Positions 6,452 to 14,455 of a DNA stretch of 41,801 bases are shown here, piece after piece. The position numbers and the translations under genes were made by a program. Each line of letters opens with the position of its first letter. The first letter of the stretch is position 1. Source of the stretch: Arenibacter nanhaiticus (GTDB taxonomy: Bacteria; Bacteroidota; Bacteroidia; Flavobacteriales; Flavobacteriaceae); assembly GCF_900141935.1 (NCBI RefSeq), contig NZ_FQYX01000032.1:1-41801 (forward strand), in the 5' to 3' direction. A model generated the notes under the pieces. It searched no databases and was not told where the DNA came from. It worked only from the letters and a program-made list of their open reading frames with translations.

Positions 6452-7396
6452 ATGATTACAACAAACAATTACGCTGGCATTCCAGACGAGTTTGCGCAAT
6501 TGGAAAAAGCAAAAGTGGTACTAATTCCAGTACCTTATGATGGAACCAGTTCCTGGGGAAAAGGAGCCGATAAGGGGCCGGATGCCTTTTTGGAAGCCTC
6601 TGCCAATATGGAACTGTACGATATTGAAACAGGTACAGAAGTATATCAACAGGGAATTTATTTAGCCGATGCCGTCACCGAAAACAGCTCGCCAGAAGCC
6701 ATGGTAAATGCGGTGCACAGAACCACCAAGGAGTATATTAAACGCAATAAATTCGTTACGGTCTTTGGAGGAGAACACTCCATTTCTATAGGGACTATTA
6801 AAGCGTTTAACGAATGTTTCGACAACCTTACGGTATTGCATATCGATGCTCATGCCGATTTGAGGAAGTCGTATGATGGAACAAAGTATAACCATGCCTG
6901 TGCCGTTCATGAAGCAAGCCAAACCACCAACCTTATTCAAGTAGGGATCCGTAGTATGGATGCTATTGAAAAAACCTTTATGGATGAGGAAAAAACCTTT
7001 TTTGCCCATGATATGGTCAATGACGAGTATTGGATGGACAAGGCCATTGACCTGATGACAGACAATGTTTTCATTACTTTCGACCTTGATGCTTTAGACC
7101 CGTCCATTATGCCTTCGACCGGTACTCCAGAACCAGGCGGATTGTTGTATTATGAGGCTTTAGAGTTCTTAAAACAAGTATTTGAAGACAAGAATGTGGT
7201 AGGATTTGACATCGTGGAGCTTTGTCCGAACGAGAAAGAAAGATCGTCCGATTTCCTTGCTGCAAAATTGTATTATAAAATGTTAAGTTATAAATTTATG
7301 GGAGAAGCTGTAAACGACGATTATGACAATTCGTATGCAGTAGATTCTAAACAAATTGGCAATAACCATTCAAAATTTGAAGATGACGAAGAATAA
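6452..7396 (+). CDS. speB: Agmatinase-family ureohydrolase
   Basis: A ureohydrolase of 314 residues expected to hydrolyse agmatine to putrescine and urea using two manganese ions. All metal ligands are visible: H109 in GGEHSI, D132/H134/D136 in HIDAHADLR, and D211/D213 in FDLDALDPS. The STGTPEPGG loop (222-230) that shapes the guanidino pocket is also present. The loop after the metal site reads NHACAVHEA, not the agmatinase-typical HGTPFRR, so N-substituted agmatine is an alternative substrate. The C-terminus has an acidic extension ending in FEDDEE. The 3' end overlaps the next gene by 14 bp, implying coupled translation. Confidence 0.87.
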   Translation: MITTNNYAGIPDEFAQLEKAKVVLIPVPYDGTSSWGKGADKGPDAFLEASANMELYDIETGTEVYQQGIYLADAVTENSSPEAMVNAVHRTTKEYIKRNKFVTVFGGEHSISIGTIKAFNECFDNLTVLHIDAHADLRKSYDGTKYNHACAVHEASQTTNLIQVGIRSMDAIEKTFMDEEKTFFAHDMVNDEYWMDKAIDLMTDNVFITFDLDALDPSIMPSTGTPEPGGLLYYEALEFLKQVFEDKNVVGFDIVELCPNEKERSSDFLAAKLYYKMLSYKFMGEAVNDDYDNSYAVDSKQIGNNHSKFEDDEE

Positions 7397-8360
7397 AGGA
7401 GCAATCTCCGATTTTATCGAGAAATATTATTTGCATTTTAATGCAGCAGCCCTAGTAGATGCTGCCAAAGGATATGAAGATCAGTTAAAACAAGGGTCCA
7501 AAATGTTGGTGTCCTTGGCCGGTGCCATGAGTACAGCGGAAATAGGCAAGATTTTTGCCGAGGTGATCCGTCAGGATAAAGTGCAGATTGTTTCTTGTAC
7601 TGGAGCGAACTTAGAAGAAGATATTATGAACCTTGTGGCACACTCACACTATAAAAGAGTGCCTAATTATCGCGATCTGACACCTCAGGACGAGTGGGAT
7701 TTGTTGGAGAAAGGCTTAAACAGGGTTACCGATACTTGTATCCCAGAACACGAGGCTTTCCGTAGGTTACAAAAACACATCGTGAAGATTTGGAAAGATG
7801 CAGAAGCAGCAGGAGAACGCTATTTCCCGCACGAGTTTATGTACAAACTGTTGCTCTCTGGCGTCCTGGAAGAATACTATGAAATAGACCTTAAAGACTC
7901 TTGGATGTATGCTGCCGCCGAAAAGAACCTGCCTATCGTTTGCCCAGGTTGGGAAGACAGTACTATGGGGAACATTTTTGCTTCTTACGTAGTGAAAGGA
8001 GAGTTGAAGGCGAGTACGATGAAATCTGGTATTGAGTATATGACCTTTTTGGCAGATTGGTACACCGCCAATTCTCAAAATGGAATCGGGTTTTTCCAAA
8101 TAGGTGGCGGTATCGCCGGTGATTTCCCGATCTGTGTTGTGCCAATGCTGTACCAAGATCTAGAACGCACGGATACGCCATTCTGGAGTTACTTCTGCCA
8201 AATTAGTGACTCTACTACTAGTTATGGTTCCTATTCCGGTGCTGTGCCTAACGAAAAAATAACTTGGGGGAAATTGGATATCAATACGCCCAAATTTATT
8301 ATCGAAAGTGATGCGACCATCGTGGCTCCATTAGTTTTTGCTTACCTTCTAGATATGTAG
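7383..8360 (+). CDS. Deoxyhypusine-synthase-like protein
   Basis: A 325-residue member of the deoxyhypusine synthase (DHS) family. In eukaryotes and archaea DHS uses NAD to move the aminobutyl group of spermidine onto eIF5A. Bacteria lack eIF5A, and some bacterial homologues are known to make homospermidine instead. Visible features are the NAD-site stretches VSLAGAMSTAEIG and TGANLEED, the GGG turn (241-243), and the active-site WGK with catalytic lysine K297 plus the conserved E291 and W295. The KHH that supplies a substrate-contacting histidine in human DHS is GDF (246-248) here, and the positions of human D313 and D316 are Tyr (Y281, Y284). I chose ATG 7383 over 7356 because family members begin with NKG-xx-x-FI close to the N-terminus. 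Cotranscribed with arginine decarboxylase and agmatinase, so a polyamine-transferring role is inferred; the product is unknown. Confidence 0.85.
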   Translation: MTKNKGAISDFIEKYYLHFNAAALVDAAKGYEDQLKQGSKMLVSLAGAMSTAEIGKIFAEVIRQDKVQIVSCTGANLEEDIMNLVAHSHYKRVPNYRDLTPQDEWDLLEKGLNRVTDTCIPEHEAFRRLQKHIVKIWKDAEAAGERYFPHEFMYKLLLSGVLEEYYEIDLKDSWMYAAAEKNLPIVCPGWEDSTMGNIFASYVVKGELKASTMKSGIEYMTFLADWYTANSQNGIGFFQIGGGIAGDFPICVVPMLYQDLERTDTPFWSYFCQISDSTTSYGSYSGAVPNEKITWGKLDINTPKFIIESDATIVAPLVFAYLLDM

Positions 8361-8363
8361 TTT

Positions 8364-8678
8364 ATGGATAATTTAAAGAGAGTTATAGTAGACTTTAAAA
8401 AGCTGACCCCAGAGGTGCTCAAGCTTTTGGTAGAAAAGTATCCCGATGGATACGATGATTTAAATATCATCTCCTTTAAAAATGCGCAAGGAGAACGTAT
8501 AGAAGCTGTTGAGGTTACTACGGAGGATACCAAATACCTGGTTAAAATTAGTGCCAAATTAGAAAAAACCATGGCCAATTATGACGAGGATGATTATGAG
8601 GATTTTGATGATAATGATCCAGATGCTATTCCCGATGTCGACATCGAAGCGGTAGAGGATGGAGAAGATGATGATTAA
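8364..8678 (+). CDS. Small acidic protein of the polyamine operon, unknown function
   Basis: A 104-residue protein starting three bases after the DHS-like stop and ending five bases before the RMD1 start, so certainly in the same transcript. The N-terminal half (about 1-72) looks folded, with a helix-rich start (MDNLKRVIVDFKKLTPEVLKLL), a YPDGYDD turn and a beta-like EAVEVTTEDTKYLVKIS segment. The C-terminal third is extremely acidic, with many D and E between residues 74 and 104 and no aromatic core, so probably disordered. No known family was recognised. An acidic tail could bind polyamines or basic ribosomal proteins, but that is conjecture. Confidence 0.7.
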   Translation: MDNLKRVIVDFKKLTPEVLKLLVEKYPDGYDDLNIISFKNAQGERIEAVEVTTEDTKYLVKISAKLEKTMANYDEDDYEDFDDNDPDAIPDVDIEAVEDGEDDD

Positions 8679-8683
8679 AACCC

Positions 8684-9463
8684 ATGTATAAAGTCGTAGC
8701 CTTTCATATAGCTTCGTCCTTAAATATAAGACAGTGTAAATCGCTTTTGCCCTTAGAGATCTTATATTCGGACAGTGAGGAGCTTTATTTGAAAAATGGC
8801 GATAAGAAGTTTGTTTACATATTTCAATACGGCTTGGTCTCCTTTTTCAATCATTCCGAAAAGGAGATGCAACGCATATTATATTCCTTAAGGGAGCTCT
8901 CCAAAGAGGGAGGATCTCCAGAATTAACCGAAACAATGCAAGTAGAAATTATCGAAGGCCGCCAACAGGTGGCCTTTGATAAAGTAGTTTTGCCAAATTT
9001 CGATTCCGATTTTATTAGGTTGGTGATGTTAAATACGTCTCACTCCGTGGCCCTGGACAGGTACTCCCTGATTTTTGAAGAGCTATTGGGAGAAACCAAT
9101 GAGCATACCAAATATTTAGAACAACACGGTAGGCTCAATATTTCGGGGATAAAATTAAAGCGATTTATAGGGAAGGTGCTGAATATTAAAAATCAGATTA
9201 CCGAGAACCTTTATATATTTGACGAGCCCGATAGTACTTGGGAAAATGAAAGCCTCAATAAATTAAATGTAGCGCTTAAACAAACCTTCGACCTAAAGAA
9301 TAGATATCGGAATATTCATGAACGAATAGAAATTATTAAGGAAAATCTAGGGCTTTTTAAGGATATTTTAGATCATAGGGAGAGCAGTAGGCTAGAATGG
9401 ATCATTATTATCCTGATTTTAGTAGAGGTCTTAGATCTTTTTGTACTCCGTTTGATTCGCTAA
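8684..9463 (+). CDS. RMD1/DUF155-family membrane protein
   Basis: A 259-residue protein with the layout of RMD1/DUF155 proteins: a soluble N-terminal domain with the FVYIFQYGLVSFFNHSEKEM segment typical of the family, a helical middle (WENESLNKLNVALKQTFDLK, then a coiled-coil-like LKNRYRNIHERIEIIKENLG), and one C-terminal membrane segment (about 238-257, WIIIILILVEVLDLFVL). Eukaryotic relatives (yeast Rmd1, human RMND1) are mitochondrial inner-membrane proteins; RMND1 is needed for mitochondrial translation. The bacterial function is not established. It is last in the operon with arginine decarboxylase, agmatinase and the DHS-like protein, 5 bp after the acidic-protein gene. Confidence 0.82.
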   Translation: MYKVVAFHIASSLNIRQCKSLLPLEILYSDSEELYLKNGDKKFVYIFQYGLVSFFNHSEKEMQRILYSLRELSKEGGSPELTETMQVEIIEGRQQVAFDKVVLPNFDSDFIRLVMLNTSHSVALDRYSLIFEELLGETNEHTKYLEQHGRLNISGIKLKRFIGKVLNIKNQITENLYIFDEPDSTWENESLNKLNVALKQTFDLKNRYRNIHERIEIIKENLGLFKDILDHRESSRLEWIIIILILVEVLDLFVLRLIR

Positions 9464-9512
9464 GCTGTATATTGCGGATGGCCACAATATAGGATGTTTA
9501 AATTTAGCCTTT

Positions 9513-9929
9513 ATGAAAAAAGCGCCTTTTCATTTGTCATTGCCCTGTTTGAGTATTTCCAAAACCAAAGAATTTTATGTCTATCTATTAGGAGCACATC
9601 TAGGCCGATTTGCTTCTCATTGGTTAGATATTGATTTGTTCGGAAATCAGATTACCTTTACCAAGGCTGGGGATTTTAATTTTGTATTTAAAACCTATAA
9701 ATTTGAAAATACATTATTGCCCGCTTTCCATTTTGGGGTTATCCTAGATAAAGGTACTTGGGAGAAATGCTATCGGAGAATATCTGAATCGGAGGTTAAG
9801 CACACCGAAAAAACTCTTTTTTTAGAGAACAAAAGTGGCGAACATACTTCCTTTTTTGTACAGGATCCGAACGGACATACAGTAGAGTTAAAATGCTTTA
9901 GTGAGCAAGAGGAAATGTTTAAAGTGTAA
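9513..9929 (+). CDS. VOC-superfamily protein (glyoxalase/dioxygenase fold)
   Basis: A 138-residue single-unit vicinal-oxygen-chelate protein. Metal-ligand candidates sit at the expected places: H7 in FHLSLP, H73 in FHFGVI, and the C-terminal Glu in NGHTVELKCF. The arrangement PFHLSLP-x-LSISKTKEFYVYLLGA is standard for the first beta-alpha unit. The family covers glyoxalase I, dioxygenases, epimerases and fosfomycin or bleomycin resistance proteins; the reaction cannot be assigned. It starts 49 bp after the polyamine operon in the same direction and may be read through from it. Confidence 0.82.
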   Translation: MKKAPFHLSLPCLSISKTKEFYVYLLGAHLGRFASHWLDIDLFGNQITFTKAGDFNFVFKTYKFENTLLPAFHFGVILDKGTWEKCYRRISESEVKHTEKTLFLENKSGEHTSFFVQDPNGHTVELKCFSEQEEMFKV

Positions 9930-10034
9930 ACTAATAGCCTCCCACTTAAAAATTTAATAAATAATTAATGATAAAATAGTGAAGCGGATTCGTAAAAGAT
10001 TGAATTTGGCCACTATAAAAATATAGCAATAGGT

Positions 10035-11411
10035 ATGGATAATAGTAACCTGGGTATTATTGGTAGTGAAGAATGGTGTGTGTTCGAAGAATTGGGAATT
10101 CCGGCCATTAAGGCAAGGGTCGATTCTGGAGCAAAGACCTCTTCAATACAGGCAAATAATATAAAGGTAATCTCTAAGGGCGCCCATGAATGGGTAAGGT
10201 TCGAGGTTAACCCCTTACAGGACAATAGAAGCATCAATATAGAATGTTTGGCTAAATTGGTCGATAGAAGAACCGTAAAAAGTTCTTCAGGGATATCCGA
10301 AGAGCGGTATGTCATCAAAACACCTGTAAAGATAGGAGAGAGTGTTTTTGAGATAGAACTGACCCTTGCCAATAGAGATACCATGGAGTACAGAATGCTT
10401 TTAGGAAGAGAAGCGCTAAACGACCGTTTTATGGTGAATTCTGCGATTAGCTATAGCTTCAAAGAATTTTCAGAAGATGAAATAGCCGAAAAATACGCCT
10501 CCCAAGTTAAGGAAAAAACTGGACTCAAGATTGCGATTTTGGCCAGTAACCCCACCTTATACAGTAATAAGAGGTTGATGGAAGCCGGAGAGGCCAGAGG
10601 ACACGAAATGGTGTTTCTAAACGTCGAGCATGCCTATATGAAATTGGATGCCAATTCCCCGGAGATTCGCTATAGAGGCGGTAATATATTGAATGAGTTC
10701 GATGCCATTATTCCGAGGATTAAACCAGCAGTGACCTTTTATGGCTGTGCCTTAATTAGACAATTCGATAATTTAGGGGTGTACTGCCTAAATTCGGCCG
10801 AGGCCATTACTCAATCCAGAGACAAATTATTTGCCTCCCAACTATTTTCTAAAAACGATATTCATATTCCGATTACCGGTTTTGCCAAATCGCCAATGGA
10901 TACCAAGGACCTTATAAGAATGGTGAACGGGGCTCCCCTAATCATTAAGCTTTTGGAAAGCACTCAAGGAAAAGGGGTGGTTTTGGCAGAGACCAATAAG
11001 GCTGCTGAAAGCGTTATAAATGCCTTCAAGAGCGTACAGACCAATATATTGGTGCAAGAGTTTATCAAAGAAGCAAACGGTCAGGATATCCGTTGCTTTG
11101 TAGTCAATGGTAGGGTAGTGGCTTCTATGCAGCGCCAAGCAGAAAAAGGCGAGTTCCGAGCCAATATTCACCAAGGAGGAAAAGCCTCGGTAGTAAAAAT
11201 TACTGCCGAAGAAAAAAAGCTGGCCTTAAAAGCGGCCAAAGTGTTGAATTTGGCAGTGGCAGGAGTCGATATTATCCGTTCTAATAAGGGGCCCTTGCTG
11301 TTAGAGGTGAATTCTTCCCCAGGGTTGGAAGGGATAGAAAATGCTACTGGAAAAGATATTGCCAATGCCATGATCATGGCTATTGAACGGAAAATTAAGT
11401 TCAATCAATAG
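10035..11411 (+). CDS. rimK: Fusion of RimB-like retropepsin-type protease domain and RimK ATP-grasp ligase
   Basis: RimK adds glutamate residues to the C-terminus of ribosomal protein S6 and can make poly-alpha-glutamate. Residues about 5-150 form the ATP-dependent zinc protease (PF05618/RimB-like) domain, with the aspartic-protease-like D30-S-G-A-K-T-S motif and a closing MLLGREAL strand. Residues about 158-458 form RimK, with the ATP-grasp features [42 protein letters not shown] and [12 protein letters not shown]. In proteobacteria such as Pseudomonas these domains are separate gene products acting on the same pathway. Here one 458-residue polypeptide carries both. It has its own 105-bp upstream region and ends at a strong terminator. 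Confidence 0.88.
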   Translation: MDNSNLGIIGSEEWCVFEELGIPAIKARVDSGAKTSSIQANNIKVISKGAHEWVRFEVNPLQDNRSINIECLAKLVDRRTVKSSSGISEERYVIKTPVKIGESVFEIELTLANRDTMEYRMLLGREALNDRFMVNSAISYSFKEFSEDEIAEKYASQVKEKTGLKIAILASNPTLYSNKRLMEAGEARGHEMVFLNVEHAYMKLDANSPEIRYRGGNILNEFDAIIPRIKPAVTFYGCALIRQFDNLGVYCLNSAEAITQSRDKLFASQLFSKNDIHIPITGFAKSPMDTKDLIRMVNGAPLIIKLLESTQGKGVVLAETNKAAESVINAFKSVQTNILVQEFIKEANGQDIRCFVVNGRVVASMQRQAEKGEFRANIHQGGKASVVKITAEEKKLALKAAKVLNLAVAGVDIIRSNKGPLLLEVNSSPGLEGIENATGKDIANAMIMAIERKIKFNQ

Positions 11412-11461
11412 GAAAGCAAAATTCTGATTAAAAAGATCAGATAGTAAGTAATAGTTTTAAA

Positions 11462-11500
11462 AAAAAAAGACCTAAAACGAATTGTTTTAGGTCTTTTTTT
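11462..11500. terminator. Strong bidirectional terminator
   Basis: A perfect 17-bp stem (seven A, then GACCTAAAAC; loop GAATT; then the complement with seven T) lies between the convergent rimK fusion and the threonine dehydrogenase. Poly-A on one side and poly-T on the other let it serve both transcripts. Confidence 0.92.
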
Positions 11501-11510
11501 ATGAGGTAAA

Positions 11511-12452
11511 TTAGTTTTTTAGATTTTCCAACATTTCTACCGTGGTCTGTTCCAAGGTAAATTGTGCTTTCCATTTCCAGTCTTTTTGGGCTTCCGTATC
11601 ATCGATACTGCTTGGCCACGAATCGGCTATAGCCTGTCTAAAGTCGGGCTCATAATCTATCTCAAAGTCAGGAATATGTTTTTGGATGCTCTGAGCAATT
11701 TCTGCAGGAGTAAAGCTCATTGCCGCCAAGTTATAGGAAGAACGTTCCTTAATGTTCTCGGCATCACTTTCCATAATGTCTATGGTAGCTCTAATAGCAT
11801 CGTCCATGTACATCATAGGCAATTTGGTCTGCTCCCCTAAAAAGCAAGTGAATTTTTTACCCGCAAGGGCATTGTGATAAATGTCTATGGCATAATCGGT
11901 GGTACCTCCTCCTGGTAAAGTTTTCCAACTGATCAGACCTGGGTAACGCACGCTTCTTACATCTACACCGTATTTCTTGAAATAATATGAACACCAACGT
12001 TCTCCAGATTGTTTACTGATACCATACACGGTCGATGGTTCCATTATAGTATGTTGTGGCGTGTCTTCCTTAGGCGTATTTGGTCCGAATACGGCAATAC
12101 TCGATGGCCAAAATACTTTGCTGATCTTTTTGTCCTTAGCTAAATTTAAAACATTAAAAAGAGAATTCATGTTTAAATCCCAGGCACGCATGGGAAACTT
12201 CTCTGCGGTGGCACTTAGCATAGCAGCCATTAAATACACCTCGTTAATTTCGTAGTGCATTATTACATTTTCAATGGCCTGATAATTGGTAGCATCCAAA
12301 ATTTCAAAAGGACCAGATGCCATCAAACTTTCGTTTCCTTCCCTTATATCACTGGCAACTACTCGGTCATTGCCGAATTTTTCCCGTAATGCCAAGGTCA
12401 GTTCTGTTCCGATTTGTCCACATGCCCCTATAATAAGTATCATTTTTTGCAT
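11511..12452 (-). CDS. tdh: L-threonine 3-dehydrogenase, SDR type
   Basis: Oxidises L-threonine to 2-amino-3-oxobutyrate with NAD, feeding glycine and acetyl-CoA formation. The 313-residue protein belongs to the extended SDR group, not the zinc-dependent MDR type of E. coli. It resembles the characterised enzyme of Flavobacterium frigidimaris along its length. Motifs are the Rossmann loop GACGQIG (8-14), the WPSSIAVFGP segment with catalytic serines, the Y-x-x-x-K pair in VYGISK, and the substrate-loop stretches YPGLISW, PGGGTTDYA and KLPMMYMDDAI. A 2-amino-3-ketobutyrate ligase gene is not next to it. Transcribed divergently from the lipoprotein at 12517. Confidence 0.92.
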   Translation of the reverse strand: MQKMILIIGACGQIGTELTLALREKFGNDRVVASDIREGNESLMASGPFEILDATNYQAIENVIMHYEINEVYLMAAMLSATAEKFPMRAWDLNMNSLFNVLNLAKDKKISKVFWPSSIAVFGPNTPKEDTPQHTIMEPSTVYGISKQSGERWCSYYFKKYGVDVRSVRYPGLISWKTLPGGGTTDYAIDIYHNALAGKKFTCFLGEQTKLPMMYMDDAIRATIDIMESDAENIKERSSYNLAAMSFTPAEIAQSIQKHIPDFEIDYEPDFRQAIADSWPSSIDDTEAQKDWKWKAQFTLEQTTVEMLENLKN

Positions 12453-12516
12453 TAAATTGTAGTTAAATAAAAATTTTGGCTAAGATAGCTTTTATTAAAA
12501 TTTGTACATTCGCTAC

Positions 12517-13011
12517 ATGGCAAAATTATTTTCAATTACCTTGGCCTTCTTATTGTTGGCCGCCTGTAATCAGGATAAAAAAAATGTGATTTCCAATGAA
12601 ACCGTCGATACTTTCTTTAGTGTAGACTCGCTACCAAAACCCAATGCCTTAAATGGTAAGGCTAGTTTGGAAGTAAAAGATTGGGAAGCATTTAATCGTT
12701 TAGAAACTGCTTTTGAATCCTTGTACAAAGTCGCCAATAGGGAAGATTTGAAGTTGGTCATCGAAGACTTGATAGAGAAGCAAAAGTTGGTGGCGGGATC
12801 TCCTTATCCCGAAAAATTCGATGTTCCCCAGGTAAAAAGCAGGCAAAAAGTTTTTGAAACCTTTATCCTAAAAACAAAAGGGGATCTAGAATATAGGGTC
12901 AATACAAAAGAGGCTACCATAGAAATGATCCATGCCTACAACGCTTTTAGAAATCAGTTTAACGTCATGGTGAACAGTGCCATGGATTCCACCCTTATTT
13001 TCGATGAATAG
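12517..13011 (+). CDS. Lipoprotein of unknown function
   Basis: A 164-residue protein starting at ATG 12517 (the longer frame from 12502 adds MYIRY, which spoils the n-region). The signal is MAKLFSITLAFLLLAACNQD with lipobox LLAAC and lipidated C17. The mature part is helical and charged, with no recognised domain; the WEAFNRLETAFESLYKVANR region looks amphipathic. The stop overlaps the next start by 8 bp (GATGAATAG), so the two products are translated together and may act together in the envelope. Confidence 0.72.
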   Translation: MAKLFSITLAFLLLAACNQDKKNVISNETVDTFFSVDSLPKPNALNGKASLEVKDWEAFNRLETAFESLYKVANREDLKLVIEDLIEKQKLVAGSPYPEKFDVPQVKSRQKVFETFILKTKGDLEYRVNTKEATIEMIHAYNAFRNQFNVMVNSAMDSTLIFDE

Positions 13012-13510
13012 ACTTTTTATAGTAGGACTAATGACTATTTTGTCGTCTTCGCTTTGGGCGCAAAAGACTGCAGAAGCATATAAAACCGAAATTAATACCA
13101 CCTTAAACGATTGGCATAAGGCGGCTGCCCAGGCGAATTTTCAGGGGTATTTTGATCTCATGTCCGAAGATGCCGTTTTTATAGGGACCGATGCGCATGA
13201 GAATTGGCAGAAAGAAGCTTTTATGGCCTATGCAAAACCTCATTTTGATAAAGGAAAGGCATGGGATTTCACAGCAGTAGAAAGAAATATTTACAGCAAT
13301 GAGTCCAAGGATATCGTCTGGTTTGATGAATTGCTGGACACCCAAATGAAACTTTGCCGTGGCGCTGGAGTATTAAAAAAGATCGATGGAGAATGGAAAA
13401 TTGCCCATTATGTACTTTCTTTGGTAATCCCCAATGAGAATGTTTCAGAGGTGGTACAGCTAAAACAAGAGAAAGACGATGCCGTGATAAAAAAACTAGG
13501 GTCGCAGTAA
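13004..13510 (+). CDS. Secreted NTF2-like (SnoaL-type) protein
   Basis: A 168-residue protein from ATG 13004. An earlier in-frame ATG at 12977 would place nine residues before the signal peptide and overlap the lipoprotein gene more. The signal is MNRLFIVGLMTILSSSLWAQ. The mature domain has the alpha-plus-beta cone pattern of NTF2/SnoaL-like proteins: LNDWHKAAAQANFQGYFDLM, EDAVFIGTDAHENWQKEAF, KPHF, and a final GAGVLKKIDGEWKIAHYVLS. Such folds host small-molecule binding or catalysis, so a specific function cannot be named. It ends about 50 bp before a perfect-palindrome terminator. Confidence 0.8.
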   Translation: MNRLFIVGLMTILSSSLWAQKTAEAYKTEINTTLNDWHKAAAQANFQGYFDLMSEDAVFIGTDAHENWQKEAFMAYAKPHFDKGKAWDFTAVERNIYSNESKDIVWFDELLDTQMKLCRGAGVLKKIDGEWKIAHYVLSLVIPNENVSEVVQLKQEKDDAVIKKLGSQ

Positions 13511-13559
13511 CGAAATTTTTTTAATTAAGATTAAAAAGAACAGACCGCTCCTTAAAAGT

Positions 13560-13585
13560 AAAAACCCACCGATCGGTGGGTTTTT
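13560..13585. terminator. Rho-independent terminator (26-bp palindrome)
   Basis: AAAAACCCACCGA pairs with its exact complement TCGGTGGGTTTTT, with T tracts in both directions. It can serve the 12517-13510 pair on the plus strand and the convergent TPR gene on the minus strand. Confidence 0.9.
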
Positions 13586-13623
13586 GTTGCTTTATAACAG
13601 CGCTAATAGGGTAGGATGCTATT

Positions 13624-14319
13624 TTATTTTGGCGCTTGTAGCTCTTGTTTTCTAGCTTCCAAGGCTTGTTTGCTTAGACTGGCCAAATTAAAATTAGGAT
13701 CTAATTTTAAAGCTTCTTCAATAGTAGCCAAGGCTTGGTCTGGGTTGTTCTGATCCTTATTAAACTCTACCAAAGCCCTCAGGTGCAATAAGGCAGCCTT
13801 TAAAGAAACTTCATAGGGTTGTTGTCTTTCATAAAAAGCATATTTCATATCGTCCTGTGCATTGGCAATGCCGTAGGTTATATTTTCAGTAGCTCCTTTG
13901 TCGTCTCCGACTTGTATTTTTAGATCGGCCATTTCATAGGCTAAATAAGCATTTGGAGATCTTTTAAAAAGAACTTCAAACTGTTCCAAAGCTCTTTTTG
14001 GCTGGTTTAAAGCCTTTAAGGACATCGCTTTTACCTGTACGCCTAAATCCGAATCCGATTCGTTTTTTTCGATACCGATCGTATTTAGTGCCTGTAAATA
14101 TTGGTTGTCATTGGCATAAATATAGGCCAAAGTATCCATTCGTTCTTTGCTGGGAGCAAGTACATTTAAGTGTGTTAAGGCATTAATGACCCCGTCCACA
14201 TCGCCTTGTAGTCTCATTTGGTCGTAAAAGGCCTCATAGTGTTTGTGTAGGTCACTTTTAGTTTGTGCCTGATTGGCAAAGCCTGTCAGAAGCAAGAAAA
14301 CCAGTACTGCTTTTTTCAT
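13624..14319 (-). CDS. Secreted TPR-repeat protein
   Basis: A 231-residue protein with signal peptide MKKAVLVFLLLTGFANQAQ, followed almost wholly by tetratricopeptide-like helices. Recognisable units include RMDTLAYIYANDNQYLQALN, KAMSLKALNQPKRALEQFEV, the AYLAYEMADLKIQVGDDKGA stretch, and the C-terminal DQALATIEEALKLDPNFNLA with the canonical TPR signature. Periplasmic TPR proteins usually act as scaffolds; a partner is not evident. It has its own promoter (14340-14373) and shares the 13560 terminator. Confidence 0.82.
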   Translation of the reverse strand: MKKAVLVFLLLTGFANQAQTKSDLHKHYEAFYDQMRLQGDVDGVINALTHLNVLAPSKERMDTLAYIYANDNQYLQALNTIGIEKNESDSDLGVQVKAMSLKALNQPKRALEQFEVLFKRSPNAYLAYEMADLKIQVGDDKGATENITYGIANAQDDMKYAFYERQQPYEVSLKAALLHLRALVEFNKDQNNPDQALATIEEALKLDPNFNLASLSKQALEARKQELQAPK

Positions 14320-14339
14320 TATTTTCTATTTTAGTTCAC

Positions 14340-14373
14340 CAAAACTAATAAATTATTCCCATCCATTTACCAA
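14340..14373 (-). promoter_or_regulatory. Putative promoter of the TPR gene
   Basis: On the minus strand, TTG (14371-14373), a 23-bp spacer and a perfect TAnnTTTG box, TAGTTTTG (14340-14347). The predicted transcription start near 14333 gives a leader of about 14 nt. Confidence 0.5.
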
Positions 14374-14403
14374 GAGGGATATTTATCCTTAGAGGAGCAA
14401 AAA

Positions 14404-14431
14404 AAAAGGGATGCCAAGGAGCATCCCTTTT
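14404..14431 (-). terminator. Terminator of the 14456-14833 gene
   Basis: AAAAGGGATGC and GCATCCCTTTT form an 11-bp stem with a 6-nt loop. Read on the minus strand it is followed by a U-rich run, 25 bp after the stop of the upstream gene. Confidence 0.82.
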
Positions 14432-14455
14432 AGAATTTGTTATGTAATAATTGTA

